This document shows positions 52,842-61,645 of a stretch of 64,000 bases of DNA, one piece after another (the stretch's first letter is position 1; each line of letters begins with the position of its first letter). This stretch comes from Mageeibacillus sp. UBA5439. GTDB taxonomy: Bacteria > Bacillota > Clostridia > Saccharofermentanales > DTU023. A program made the translations under genes and the position numbers. The notes below the pieces were generated by a model, which worked only from the letters and a program-made list of their open reading frames with translations, ran no database searches and was not told the DNA's origin. The stretch spans positions 1,281-65,280 of the forward strand of contig DIRJ01000052.1 of assembly GCA_002427505.1 (NCBI GenBank). Reading direction: 5' to 3'.

Positions 52842-55172
52842 TTAAAATTGGCGCGTATTGCGATCAGCTTTGCTGATGTTGTCCTGCGGACGTTGACGGT
52901 TCTGACGGAATCCACCGCCGGAGCTGTCTCTGTCCGAAGCACGGGAGCGGTCACCGCGATCACGATCAGATCTGCCGCGTGAGCGATTATCTCTGTCACT
53001 GCGTGAACGGTCAGTCCGGCGGCTGCTGCTGCTTCCGCTGCGGCTGGGCTGCTGCTCAGTGTAGCCTTCAGGTTTTTCACTGGGATCGCGCATGGAGAGG
53101 TTCAACCGGCCCTGGTCATCGACTTCCAGCACTGTAATCTGAACTTTATCTCCGACACTGACAGCATCTTCAACCTTCTCAGTACGTCCCCAGGACATCT
53201 TGGAAATATGTACCAGACCTTCTTTGCCCGGAACGATCTCCACAAAGGCGCCGAAGTTCATCAGACGGGTTACTGTACCGGTAAATGTTGTGCCGGGTTC
53301 AGGATCATAGGCAATAGTTCTCACAATTTTCATAGCTTCCGCTGCTGATTCCTGATCAGTTGCAGCAATGTAAACGTGTCCGACCGGACCATCTTCTTCA
53401 ACATCAATCTCGGTTCCGGTTTCTTCTGTTATGCGGCGAATTGTTTTTCCGCCGGAACCGATGATTTCTCTGATCTTGTCACTGGGAATATCAATTTGAT
53501 CAATCTTCGGTGCCAAAGCAGCCAGGTAATCACGAGCTTCAGAAATGACCGGATTCATGGTGTCATTAATGATCTGCAGACGTGCCTTTCGTGTCCTTTC
53601 AAGAGCATCACGGATAATATCCATGGTTAATCCATCAATTTTCATGTCAACCTGAATAGCGGTAATACCATCTTCAGTACCGGCCACTTTGAAGTCCATG
53701 TCGCCGAAGAAGTCCTCAATACCCTGGATATCTACGAAGGTGATGTAGTCACTGTCATCATCAGGATTGCTCATTAAGCCGCAGGTAATACCGGCGACTG
53801 GTTTTTTAATCGGAACCCCGGCAGCCATCAGGGCCAGACTGCTGCTGCAGACTGAAGCCTGCGAAGTAGATCCGTTGGACATCGTAACTTCCGAGACGCA
53901 GCGGATGGAATATGGGAAATCCTCTTCACTGGGCATGACAGGATTTAATGCTGATTCAGCCAGATGCCCGTGACCGATCTCCCGACGACCTGCTGAGCGG
54001 CCTCCGCGGGCTTCACCGACACTGTATGCCGGGAAATTGTAATGGTGCATGTAACGTCTGCGTTCTTCAGGATTAACTCCGTCGAAGCGCTGGCTGTCAG
54101 CCAGAGTGCCCAGGGTCACGACAGACAATACCTGAGTCTGACCGCGCGAAAAGAGCGAAGAACCGTGGACGCGCGGGATCAGGTCGATCTTTGCTGTAAG
54201 CTTACGGATTTCATCCAAAGCTCTGCCGTCGACGCGGCGCTGATTGTGTGTCAGATGGTAACGGACAACAGCTTTTTCGACTGCGTCTGCGAGCTCAGTG
54301 GCAAATCCGACCAGCTCCGGATCTTTTTCTTCCAGATATTGACTGATTGCTTTCGATACTTCAGCTACTGCCGCATCACGCTGGGCCTTGTCAGGATTCA
54401 GCACGACTTCACTCATCTGACCAAAGAATTTGTCTGTGATTTCATTTTGGAGCTCTTGCGGAGCAGCGGCAGAGTCGTATTCGAAAGTTTCCTTGCCGAT
54501 TTCATCTCGCATCTGCTGAAGTAACTGACAGATTTTCTTGATTTCCTTGTGACCGGCTTCGATTGCTGCCAACATCACATCTTCGGGAACCTCGTCAGCT
54601 GCAGCTTCTATCATCATGATTTTCTCACTGGTTCCGGCTACGTAGAGATCCAATTCAGAATCACAATAGTCGTCATAAGACGGATTAACAATGATCTCAC
54701 CATCGATCAGTCCTACCTGAGCTGCTGCAACGGGCCCCTTCCAGGGAATATCAGAAATAGCCAGAGCAGCTGATGTGCCGATGAGGGCAGCTACTTTGGG
54801 AGAAAAATCATAATCAACCGAAAGCAAGAGATTGCTGACGACAACGTCTCTTCTCAGATCTTCAGGAAAGAGAGGCCGAATAGTACGGTCAATCGCACGG
54901 CCATTCAGGATGGCACTTTCCGTCGGGCGTCCTTCACGCTTAAAGAATCCCCCCGGAATTCTGCCGACACTATACATTTTTTCTTCATAATCTACTGTCA
55001 GCGGGAAGAAATCCATTCCGGGACGCTCACTTGCTGAAGCTGTGGCTGTCGAAAGAATCGTGGTCTCCCCAAATTTTACCAGAACGGAGCCGTTTGCAAA
55101 TTGCGCCAACTCACCTGTTTCCAGTACCAGCTGTTTTCCATTAATGTCCATTTCGTATCTTTTTGTAATCAT
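52842..55172 (-). CDS. pnp: Polynucleotide phosphorylase with Arg/Asp/Ser-rich tail
   Basis: 776 residues. Two RNase PH domains (GGFFKREGRPTESAILNGRA; GHGHLAESALNPVMP), KH domain with IGSGGKTIRRITEETG and S1 domain with NFGAFVEIVPGKEGLVHISK. The tail (709-776) is low-complexity: SR, RD and SD dipeptides, then GGGF and Gln/Asn. The family is a 3'-5' phosphorolytic exoribonuclease of mRNA decay; the tail may bind RNA or partners. GGAGGTTAATGAAACG precedes the start. It follows rpsO at a distance of 250 bases, the standard order. Confidence 0.97.
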   Translation of the reverse strand: MITKRYEMDINGKQLVLETGELAQFANGSVLVKFGETTILSTATASASERPGMDFFPLTVDYEEKMYSVGRIPGGFFKREGRPTESAILNGRAIDRTIRPLFPEDLRRDVVVSNLLLSVDYDFSPKVAALIGTSAALAISDIPWKGPVAAAQVGLIDGEIIVNPSYDDYCDSELDLYVAGTSEKIMMIEAAADEVPEDVMLAAIEAGHKEIKKICQLLQQMRDEIGKETFEYDSAAAPQELQNEITDKFFGQMSEVVLNPDKAQRDAAVAEVSKAISQYLEEKDPELVGFATELADAVEKAVVRYHLTHNQRRVDGRALDEIRKLTAKIDLIPRVHGSSLFSRGQTQVLSVVTLGTLADSQRFDGVNPEERRRYMHHYNFPAYSVGEARGGRSAGRREIGHGHLAESALNPVMPSEEDFPYSIRCVSEVTMSNGSTSQASVCSSSLALMAAGVPIKKPVAGITCGLMSNPDDDSDYITFVDIQGIEDFFGDMDFKVAGTEDGITAIQVDMKIDGLTMDIIRDALERTRKARLQIINDTMNPVISEARDYLAALAPKIDQIDIPSDKIREIIGSGGKTIRRITEETGTEIDVEEDGPVGHVYIAATDQESAAEAMKIVRTIAYDPEPGTTFTGTVTRLMNFGAFVEIVPGKEGLVHISKMSWGRTEKVEDAVSVGDKVQITVLEVDDQGRLNLSMRDPSEKPEGYTEQQPSRSGSSSSRRTDRSRSDRDNRSRGRSDRDRGDRSRASDRDSSGGGFRQNRQRPQDNISKADRNTRQF

Positions 55173-55380
55173 CGTTTCATTAACCTCCTGTTAAATGCAA
55201 AACGCTTCAAATGTTAAATACACAAAAGCAGAGGCAAGATTTTTGCCATGCAAGTATTTTTCCAGTGTATTCAAACGTGTGGGAATCAGCCAACAGACGG
55301 TAGAGAGTAGAGTCCGCCACCCTTTTCTCAAAAAGAGAAACGCAATCTACGTTCCACAGTCTGCCACTTAGTATCTCTTG
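55173..55380 (-). other. rpsO-pnp intergenic region, structured leader of pnp
   Basis: No gene is seen. On the minus strand it can form nested stems, for example AAATAC ... GTATTT enclosing GGCAA-AAATC-TTGCC, and TTTCTC-TTTTT-GAGAAA. PNPase leaders in other bacteria are hairpins used for autoregulation; whether this one is such a leader is inference. No confident promoter was found. Confidence 0.35.
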
Positions 55381-55411
55381 ACACAAAAGGCGGCAATCAA
55401 GTGATTGCCGC
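55381..55411 (-). terminator. Terminator or attenuator after rpsO
   Basis: On the minus strand GCGGCAATCA-CT-TGATTGCCGC is followed by CTTTTGTGT. The T-run is short, so partial read-through into pnp is likely. Confidence 0.75.
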
Positions 55412-55422
55412 TGCTGATTCGT

Positions 55423-55686
55423 TTACCTTCTTAAGTTCAGTCTGCTGATCAAGCTACGATAGCGCTCGACATCTTTTTTCATCAGATAATCAAGCAAAGC
55501 GCGCCTTTTACCAACCATTTTCAACAGACCCTGCCGCGAATGGTTGTCCTTCTTGTGTACCTTCAAGTGTTCTGTCAGCTCGTTGATACGTGTAGTCAGA
55601 AGCGCTATTTGAACTTCAGGTGAACCTGTGTCACCGAATCCGGTGGCATACTCATCAATAATACTTTGTTTAGTTACTTTGTCCAT
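55423..55686 (-). CDS. rpsO: Ribosomal protein S15
   Basis: 87 residues, full length, with [39 protein letters not shown] and [15 protein letters not shown]. It is a primary 16S-binding protein. AAGGAGGAAAA precedes the start. A candidate promoter and a GC-rich leader lie upstream. Confidence 0.98.
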   Translation of the reverse strand: MDKVTKQSIIDEYATGFGDTGSPEVQIALLTTRINELTEHLKVHKKDNHSRQGLLKMVGKRRALLDYLMKKDVERYRSLISRLNLRR

Positions 55687-55759
55687 TTTTCCTCCTTGAC
55701 TCCAGATTCGGCGTAACGGTCGGACGATCCGGAAACGACGAACCGGTCATAACGTAGCA

Positions 55760-55788
55760 ATGTTACCACAAAACAGAATAATTGGCAA
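55760..55788 (-). promoter_or_regulatory. Candidate rpsO promoter, followed by a structured leader
   Basis: On the minus strand TTGCCA (55788-55783), 17-base spacer, TAACAT (55765-55760). The leader towards rpsO contains short stems such as CCGG-N10-CCGG and CGGA-TCG-TCCG and could be an S15-binding autoregulatory element. Confidence 0.5.
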
Positions 55789-55810
55789 AAGGGCGAAAGG
55801 GACTGCCGGC

Positions 55811-57238
55811 TTAAGCCTTTTCTGCTAAAACGAGCTGGCGGAAGATGTTTCCTCTTTCCTCAAAATGACGAAAATGATCGAAGCTGGTTCCTGCAGGAGA
55901 TAAGACAACCGCATCTCCCGGAACCGACAATTCCCGTGCAGAAGCAATCGCCTCCCCGTAGCTGTCACAATGCCTGATTTCAAGTTCTGCCAGCTCTTCA
56001 GCACCGGCAGCTGCCAGGATGGAAGCCTCGATCAGAGGAGCATTGGCGCCAACAAAGACTATACGGGACGTACTCTTAACAATAGCTTGACCCAGTTTCT
56101 CATAGTTTGAATTCTTATCCTTGCCGCCGGCGATAAGAACAATATCTCTGCCCTGCTCACGCAAGGCTTCCAGTGTTTTGAGCGTCCGGTCGGGGCTGGT
56201 GTCGATAGAACTATTATACCAGTCGGCTCCGTCAAGCCGGCGGATCCATTCCAGGCGGTGTTGGACACCTCTGAAACTTTTTGCTACCTGCTGCATGTCC
56301 TCAAAGCCTGCACTGTCCAGCGTTGCCAGAACCGCAGCCTGAATGTTATCCAGGTTAAAACGCCCGGGCAATAAAACCTCGTCACGCGCCAGAAGGGCAA
56401 TTTCCAGATCGTCAGCACAGGTCTTCAATTCTATGAACTTGTTATCAAGCCAGCTGTGAGCAGCTTCACTTTTATCACAATTAAAAAAACGGACTCGAGC
56501 TTTGCTTTCTCCTGCCCAGCTGCTCGATTCGGCATTAGCGGCATTAAGAACTAGAATATCGGACTCGCTTTGCAGGCGAAATATATTTTTCTTGGCCGCG
56601 CAATATTCGGCATAATCCAGATGGTAATTCAGATGATTGGGAGCAACATTAGTGACGACAGCGGTATGAATCTTTGCCTCCATATCCATAAGCTGAAAGC
56701 TGGACAGCTCCACCACCACCTGGTCGCCGCTCCTGATATTTTCGATCTGATCCAGCAAGGGGGTGCCAATGTTGCCGCCGATATAGACCTTATGGCCGGC
56801 CTGCCTGAGCATCAGACTGATTAAAGTTGTAGTTGTAGTCTTGCCATCACTTCCCGTGACAGCCGTTACAGGTGCGGGACACAGTTGCAGAAAAAGTTCC
56901 ATCTCTGACGTAACCCGTGCTCCCCTTGCCCGTTCTGCGACTAACTGAGGGATGTCCGGACGTATGAAGGGTGTGCGGAAAATCAGATCGAAATCTATTA
57001 AAGTATCCAGATAAGCAGGTCCCAGAGACCAGTTCAGCTCGAGCCCTTCAGCTGCGAAATCATTGATGGTTTTTCTTAGAACGTCATCTTCTTCCGTCAG
57101 ACGATCAAAGACATGAATTTCTTCCGTTAAGGGATATAACCAGCGGATCAGCGGACGGTTACTGATGCCTGCCCCCAGAACCGCAACTTTTTTATTCTTC
57201 ACATAGCTTTTGAATTCAGCTAGTAATTGATTCGACAT
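55811..57238 (-). CDS. murD: UDP-N-acetylmuramoylalanine-D-glutamate ligase
   Basis: 475 residues. An N-terminal Rossmann domain (VAVLGAGISNRPLIRWL), the ATP-binding GSDGKTTTTTLISLM, NVAPNHLNYHLDYAEYCAAK and a C-terminal ligase domain (IAGGKDKNSNYEKL). It adds D-glutamate to UDP-MurNAc-L-Ala in the cytoplasm. It stands alone and not in a division-cell-wall (dcw) cluster. Confidence 0.96.
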   Translation of the reverse strand: MSNQLLAEFKSYVKNKKVAVLGAGISNRPLIRWLYPLTEEIHVFDRLTEEDDVLRKTINDFAAEGLELNWSLGPAYLDTLIDFDLIFRTPFIRPDIPQLVAERARGARVTSEMELFLQLCPAPVTAVTGSDGKTTTTTLISLMLRQAGHKVYIGGNIGTPLLDQIENIRSGDQVVVELSSFQLMDMEAKIHTAVVTNVAPNHLNYHLDYAEYCAAKKNIFRLQSESDILVLNAANAESSSWAGESKARVRFFNCDKSEAAHSWLDNKFIELKTCADDLEIALLARDEVLLPGRFNLDNIQAAVLATLDSAGFEDMQQVAKSFRGVQHRLEWIRRLDGADWYNSSIDTSPDRTLKTLEALREQGRDIVLIAGGKDKNSNYEKLGQAIVKSTSRIVFVGANAPLIEASILAAAGAEELAELEIRHCDSYGEAIASARELSVPGDAVVLSPAGTSFDHFRHFEERGNIFRQLVLAEKA

Positions 57239-57273
57239 TCGTTCCCTGCTTTCATATATTTATTAATTTACGC

Positions 57274-57302
57274 TTGCAATCTTAGCACCATTCGGCTATG
57301 AT
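57274..57302 (+). promoter_or_regulatory. tRNA-Leu promoter
   Basis: TTGCAA (57274-57279), 17-base spacer, TATGAT (57297-57302), 14 bases before the tRNA. Confidence 0.65.
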
Positions 57303-57315
57303 TAACAACGTTCAC

Positions 57316-57402
57316 GCGGAAGTGGCGGAATTGGCAGACGCGCTAGCTTCAGGTGCTAGTGATCAATAGATCGTGCAGGTTCAAGTCCTGTTTTCCGCAC
57401 CA
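57316..57402 (+). tRNA. tRNA-Leu (anticodon CAG)
   Basis: An 87-base class II tRNA: acceptor GCGGAAG / TTTCCGC, anticodon arm CTAGC-TTCAGGT-GCTAG giving CAG, a variable arm with GATC-AATA-GATC, discriminator A and encoded CCA. Confidence 0.96.
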
Positions 57403-57405
57403 CAG

Positions 57406-57434
57406 GCCCGTAATAGTGATATTACGGGCTTTTT
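57406..57434 (+). terminator. Terminator after tRNA-Leu
   Basis: GCCCGTAATA, loop GTGA and TATTACGGGC form a perfect 10-bp stem, followed by TTTTT. It ends 22 bases before the helicase start codon. Confidence 0.93.
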
Positions 57435-57456
57435 AGCAGCTAGGACTTCTCCGCTC

Positions 57457-59976
57457 ATGACAGATTCTCCCGAACTCTTTACTATCAGCATCGCAGTGCG
57501 TGAACTGGCTGAATTGAGTCGCAGAGAAGGTGGTCTGGTATCAGCTTATTACGGCGGCATTTCCGGTCCCGAAGGTATAGCCTTGCATCAGGAGTACGCC
57601 AGACGGGCGCCTGAGTTTTTCCCTGAATCTGAAATATTTCTCGAATACAGTTTGACCGGCAGCTATGTCAATCCTCATCTGCCCTATAAATTACAAGTCC
57701 AGGGACGCTGTGATACCATTGCTGTCGAAGCGGATAAGATCACTTTGGTTGAAGTCAAGAGCTTTCGTGGCGACGCTCGTTTTCTGCCAAAAAACGGCGA
57801 TGCCGTTCATTGGGCACAAGCAAAAATATATGCCTATCTCCTGAGTCAGTCAGATTTCCCGGCGGAAAGAAAGATAAATTCGGGAGAAATAACTGTCGCC
57901 CTGCATTATCTCTCCTTAGATAACGGCGAGTTGATTGCGCATGAGACGACTTTAAGTCACGAGGAGTTACAGAGTTATTTTGCTTCAATTTGCCAATACT
58001 ATCTGACTTCCCGTACCGCCCTGATTACTCATCGCAAACGCCGCAATTTTCTCAATAGTAAAGCAGCTTTTCCCTTCCCGGACCTGCGTCTGGGTCAGCA
58101 TAATATGATGCGCGAAGTAACAGCTGCGATCAGAGACAAAGAGGTGTTATTTGTCAGTGCTCCTACCGGCAGCGGGAAAACAATCGCCGTCCTCTACCCT
58201 GCCCTTAAGGCTCAGGCCTATGAATTGAATGACAGTATTTTCTATCTGACACCCTCACGCTCACAACGGACTGTGGCAGAAGATGCACTTTCTCTTTTGC
58301 GTCAGCAGGGTTTTCTGGTGCGGGCTATTACTATTCGCGCCAAAAAATCAATGTGCGCCCAGCCTCAGATCTTTTGTGACAGGAACAAATGTCCTTACGC
58401 GACAACATATTACGAAAGACTGGAAGAGGTCTTGGCCGAGTTTTCTCAGAAGCAGGATCTTTTACCGGATGATATTTTCGCCCTGGGGCAGAAATATCGC
58501 CTGTGTCCCTATGAGTTGTCCCTGGAGCTGATGGATAGCTGCGATCTTGTCATCTGTGACTACAACTATATTTTTGATCCACAGATTCGCTGGAAGGACA
58601 GACTGGATGATCCTAAACACAGATACACTCTTCTGGTCGATGAGGCTCACAACCTGGCAGAACGCAGCCGTTCCATGTTTTCCGCCATCCTGGAATCAAA
58701 ACAACTTGAAGAGTTAAAAGCGATTGTATCGCTGGCTGCCCTGCCGGAAGATCCAGGCCTAAGACTCGTTCTCAGCGCTCTGGAGGATCTGGAAAGCTTT
58801 CTTGTGTCATATGACAAGGCTCTGGACGAGAAGGCTGCAGACAGTGTCAGGGAGGCTTTTGCCAAGGAAAATCAAGAGCTGGGGCTCTTCCTGACCCGGA
58901 ATTTCTCTGCTACGCGCAAAATTCCGCCGCGGCTCGCATCCTGTATCACGCGTTTGAATGCCAGACTAGCTCAATTTTTTGATTACTTCCGGGACTTTCC
59001 CCGGCGTGAAATCGCCAATACTTTACGTTTCGAACTTCTGCATTTCCAGAATATTATGGAAGAATACTATAATCAGACCTATATTACAGCGGTTCGACGT
59101 CTGTCAGAGGGAAAACTGGCGATTTCACTCTTGTCGCTGGATGCATCGCAACATTTGACTAATACCTATTATGGTAAATCCTCAGTTATATTTTTCTCTG
59201 CGACCCTGGAGCCTTTCTCCTATTTCATGAGTCTGCTTAATGCCAGGTACAAAGCAGACAAACCGGAAGTTTTAAAATTAAGCAGTCCCTTTCCCCGTGA
59301 AAAGCGTCTGGTTGTTGCCTATGACCAATACTCTGTCCGCTATAAGGACAGAGCCTTTACCTTAGCTCCGATTGCTGATCTGGTTTTGGAAATCGCAGAA
59401 AAACGGCCCGGCAATTTTCTTCTCTTTTGTCCTTCTTTTTCATATTTGCGCCAGTTACAGAATTACCTGAAGCAGGCAGACAGATCTCAAAAGCTGGATA
59501 TTATCGTGCAGCCGCCCCGCATGAATGAGCAGCAAAAGGAGGAATATCTCCGCCGTTTTACATCGTCAGCGCCAGATCGTTCTTTACTCGGCTTGACTGT
59601 ATTAGGCTCTCTTTTCACTGAGGGTGTTGACCTGAAAGGCGAAGCTCTCACCGGTGTTATTATTATCGGTACCGGTCTGCCGGCCCTAACACCTGAGCGG
59701 GAGATCCTGCGCCAATACTATGATGCAAAAAGCGGACTCGGCTATCAGTACGCTTACACCTGGCCCGGCTTTAACCGCGTCACTCAGGCTGCAGGACGTT
59801 TGATCCGCACAGCCGAGGACTACGGAATTGTCTTATTAATTGATGACCGCTATTCCAAGCCGGAGTATCAGCAGCTCTTTCCCAAAGAATGGGATGTTTT
59901 CTATGCTGATGACAGAGCATCCTGTTTAGATAGAATCTACTCTTTCTGGGACGAAATTGACTCTACATCAATATAA
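57457..59976 (+). CDS. PD-(D/E)XK nuclease fused to a Rad3/XPD (DinG-like) Fe-S helicase
   Basis: 839 residues from ATG 57457; the longer frame would run into the tRNA-Leu gene. Residues 10-130 form a Cas4/RecB-like nuclease: His44 (IALHQEYA), Asp86 (GRCDTIAV), Glu99-Val-Lys101 (LVEVKSF) and QAKIYAY (121-127). The helicase starts at about 205: Walker A APTGSGKT (235-242), cluster cysteines 300, 307, 312 and 350, DEAH (395-398), and a late QAAGRLIRTAEDYG (motif VI). Clostridial Rad3-related helicases with this N-terminal domain are known; their role is presumably repair of branched or damaged DNA. Its 3' end overlaps sdaAA by 40 bases, tail to tail. Confidence 0.9.
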   Translation: MTDSPELFTISIAVRELAELSRREGGLVSAYYGGISGPEGIALHQEYARRAPEFFPESEIFLEYSLTGSYVNPHLPYKLQVQGRCDTIAVEADKITLVEVKSFRGDARFLPKNGDAVHWAQAKIYAYLLSQSDFPAERKINSGEITVALHYLSLDNGELIAHETTLSHEELQSYFASICQYYLTSRTALITHRKRRNFLNSKAAFPFPDLRLGQHNMMREVTAAIRDKEVLFVSAPTGSGKTIAVLYPALKAQAYELNDSIFYLTPSRSQRTVAEDALSLLRQQGFLVRAITIRAKKSMCAQPQIFCDRNKCPYATTYYERLEEVLAEFSQKQDLLPDDIFALGQKYRLCPYELSLELMDSCDLVICDYNYIFDPQIRWKDRLDDPKHRYTLLVDEAHNLAERSRSMFSAILESKQLEELKAIVSLAALPEDPGLRLVLSALEDLESFLVSYDKALDEKAADSVREAFAKENQELGLFLTRNFSATRKIPPRLASCITRLNARLAQFFDYFRDFPRREIANTLRFELLHFQNIMEEYYNQTYITAVRRLSEGKLAISLLSLDASQHLTNTYYGKSSVIFFSATLEPFSYFMSLLNARYKADKPEVLKLSSPFPREKRLVVAYDQYSVRYKDRAFTLAPIADLVLEIAEKRPGNFLLFCPSFSYLRQLQNYLKQADRSQKLDIIVQPPRMNEQQKEEYLRRFTSSAPDRSLLGLTVLGSLFTEGVDLKGEALTGVIIIGTGLPALTPEREILRQYYDAKSGLGYQYAYTWPGFNRVTQAAGRLIRTAEDYGIVLLIDDRYSKPEYQQLFPKEWDVFYADDRASCLDRIYSFWDEIDSTSI

Positions 59977-60845
59977 GCATTTTTTTCTAATTGTTTAGCC
60001 ATTTCTAAAGCTGTCTCAGTCTGGGCCAGTCCTCCCAGGGCTGTTTCTCTCAGAGCTACAGGCATCATACGACCGATCTTACCCATGGCAGTAATAACTT
60101 CATCTACAGGTATGCGGCTCCTGACTCCGGCCAGAGACATTTCTGCAGCAGACATGGCAATAACAACACCGGCAGTATTTCGCTTGATGCAAGGCACCTC
60201 GACCAGACCGGCGACCGGATCACAGCTCAGACCCAGCAGATTTTTCAATGCAATCGCCAGAGCGTGACCAGACTGCGACGGAGTACCTCCACAAGCCTCT
60301 ACAGTTGCAGCTGCTGACATTGCTGCTGCTGAACCGACTTCAGCCTGACAACCGCCCTCAGCTCCCGATATAGAAGCCTGGTTTCCAATTATTATGCCGC
60401 AGCCGGCGGCAGTTATCAGAAAGTTGATCTGATCGCGCCGCGACATTTTCAGATGGTTTCTGATCGCAAACAGGACACCCGGAAGTGTTCCGGAAGATCC
60501 GGCTGTCGGTGTGGCACATATAACTCCCATAGCGGCGTTAACTTCATTGACAGCAGTGGCGTAGACCATGGCGCGCGTATAAATGGACCCGCTTAAGGCC
60601 TTGCCGCTTTGCAGATATTCGGCCAGTAATTTTGCATCGCCGCCTGTCATCCCCGAACGGGACCTGACACCTTCTATACCCCGCAAAGCAGCCCGCTCCA
60701 TCACTGACAGATTCTGTTCCATATGCTGGAGTACTTCTTGCTCGCTGCTGGCGGACTCCTCAACTTCTGTGCGGAGAAAATACTCATGCAGGCTGATTTG
60801 TTCAAGATCACATAAACTAATTACTTCCTGTAATCTGCGGATCAT
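59937..60845 (-). CDS. sdaAA: L-serine dehydratase, iron-sulfur type, alpha subunit
   Basis: 302 residues from ATG 60845, preceded by AAGGAGGAGTATAGTT. Cluster cysteines are expected in GVICATPTAGSSG, LGLSCDPVAGLVEVPCIKRN. It converts serine to pyruvate and ammonia with the beta subunit, which it overlaps by 29 bases. The reaction links to glyA and the ThrE exporter in the same window as serine/threonine traffic. Confidence 0.95.
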   Translation of the reverse strand: MIRRLQEVISLCDLEQISLHEYFLRTEVEESASSEQEVLQHMEQNLSVMERAALRGIEGVRSRSGMTGGDAKLLAEYLQSGKALSGSIYTRAMVYATAVNEVNAAMGVICATPTAGSSGTLPGVLFAIRNHLKMSRRDQINFLITAAGCGIIIGNQASISGAEGGCQAEVGSAAAMSAAATVEACGGTPSQSGHALAIALKNLLGLSCDPVAGLVEVPCIKRNTAGVVIAMSAAEMSLAGVRSRIPVDEVITAMGKIGRMMPVALRETALGGLAQTETALEMAKQLEKNAYIDVESISSQKE

Positions 60846-61566
60846 AACTATACTCCTCCTTAGTAGCGGAATCACTGATAAAATCAGGCTCAACATTGAG
60901 TGCGCCCAGTACAATTACCTGATTGATATGCCTGATTTTACTAATATCTTCCATTGTCTGCGCCGGAATTTCACCGTCTGTTGCCAGCAGCATCAAGGCA
61001 CGCTCTCCCTTACCCGTGCGCGAAACTTCCATGTTGCTGATATTAATATTTACTTCAGCCAGGACTCCGGTTACCTGAGTAATGATACCGGGCTGATCCT
61101 TGTAGAAGAGTAAAATTGTCGGATTTTCACCGGAGAGGTGTATATCAAAACCATCAATTCTTGTAATATCTATAGTGCCGCCGCCTAAGGAGACACCACG
61201 CAGGGAAAGCAGCCGGCCACCGGCAGACTTCAGGTAGAGGTCAACAGTATTGGCATGCTCGGTCGGATCATTACTGGTCTCAATTGTCACTTTCATATGT
61301 GCCGCCTGGGCCAGACCGTAGGCCTGACGGATTTTCTCACTGCTGGTAGGCAGGCCCAGCAAACCTGAAATCAAAGCCAGATCCGTGCCATGTCCCTGAT
61401 AGGTATGTGCAAATGACCCAAACAGAACCATACGGACCTCTTCCGGTGTAGCACCGAAAATAGAGCGCGCAACCAGACCGATGCGAACAGCTCCTGCTGT
61501 ATGCGAACTTGACGGTCCCACCATAACCGGTCCTATGATATCAAACAAACTTTTATAAACAGACAT
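60817..61566 (-). CDS. sdaAB: L-serine dehydratase, iron-sulfur type, beta subunit
   Basis: 249 residues. The beta-chain core includes IGPVMVGPSSSHTAGAVRIG, and a C-terminal ACT domain (about 148-220, DQPGIITQVTGVLAEVNINI) is present as usual for the split enzyme. AAGGGGGGTCTTGT precedes the start. It heads the sdaAB-sdaAA operon. Confidence 0.95.
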   Translation of the reverse strand: MSVYKSLFDIIGPVMVGPSSSHTAGAVRIGLVARSIFGATPEEVRMVLFGSFAHTYQGHGTDLALISGLLGLPTSSEKIRQAYGLAQAAHMKVTIETSNDPTEHANTVDLYLKSAGGRLLSLRGVSLGGGTIDITRIDGFDIHLSGENPTILLFYKDQPGIITQVTGVLAEVNINISNMEVSRTGKGERALMLLATDGEIPAQTMEDISKIRHINQVIVLGALNVEPDFISDSATKEEYSYDPQITGSN

Positions 61567-61594
61567 ACAAGACCCCCCTTGCAGTAATCATCAA

Positions 61595-61624
61595 ATTAGA
61601 TAGAATCCTAACTTCTTTTGTCAA
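61595..61624 (-). promoter_or_regulatory. sdaAB promoter
   Basis: On the minus strand consensus TTGACA (61624-61619), 18-base spacer, TCTAAT (61600-61595), 28 bases upstream of the start codon. Confidence 0.7.
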
Positions 61625-61645
61625 TTAGTTTAAACTCCGATAAAG

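Noticed and set aside
52832..53080. Ala/Thr/Val-rich minus-strand reading frame overlapping the end of pnp
   Set aside because: It is an alternate-frame shadow of the Arg/Asp/Ser-rich PNPase tail; repeated codons keep several frames open. No ribosome binding site.
57373..57456. Helicase start inside tRNA-Leu
   Set aside because: The extension would translate tRNA and terminator sequence; ATG 57457 starts the conserved domain.
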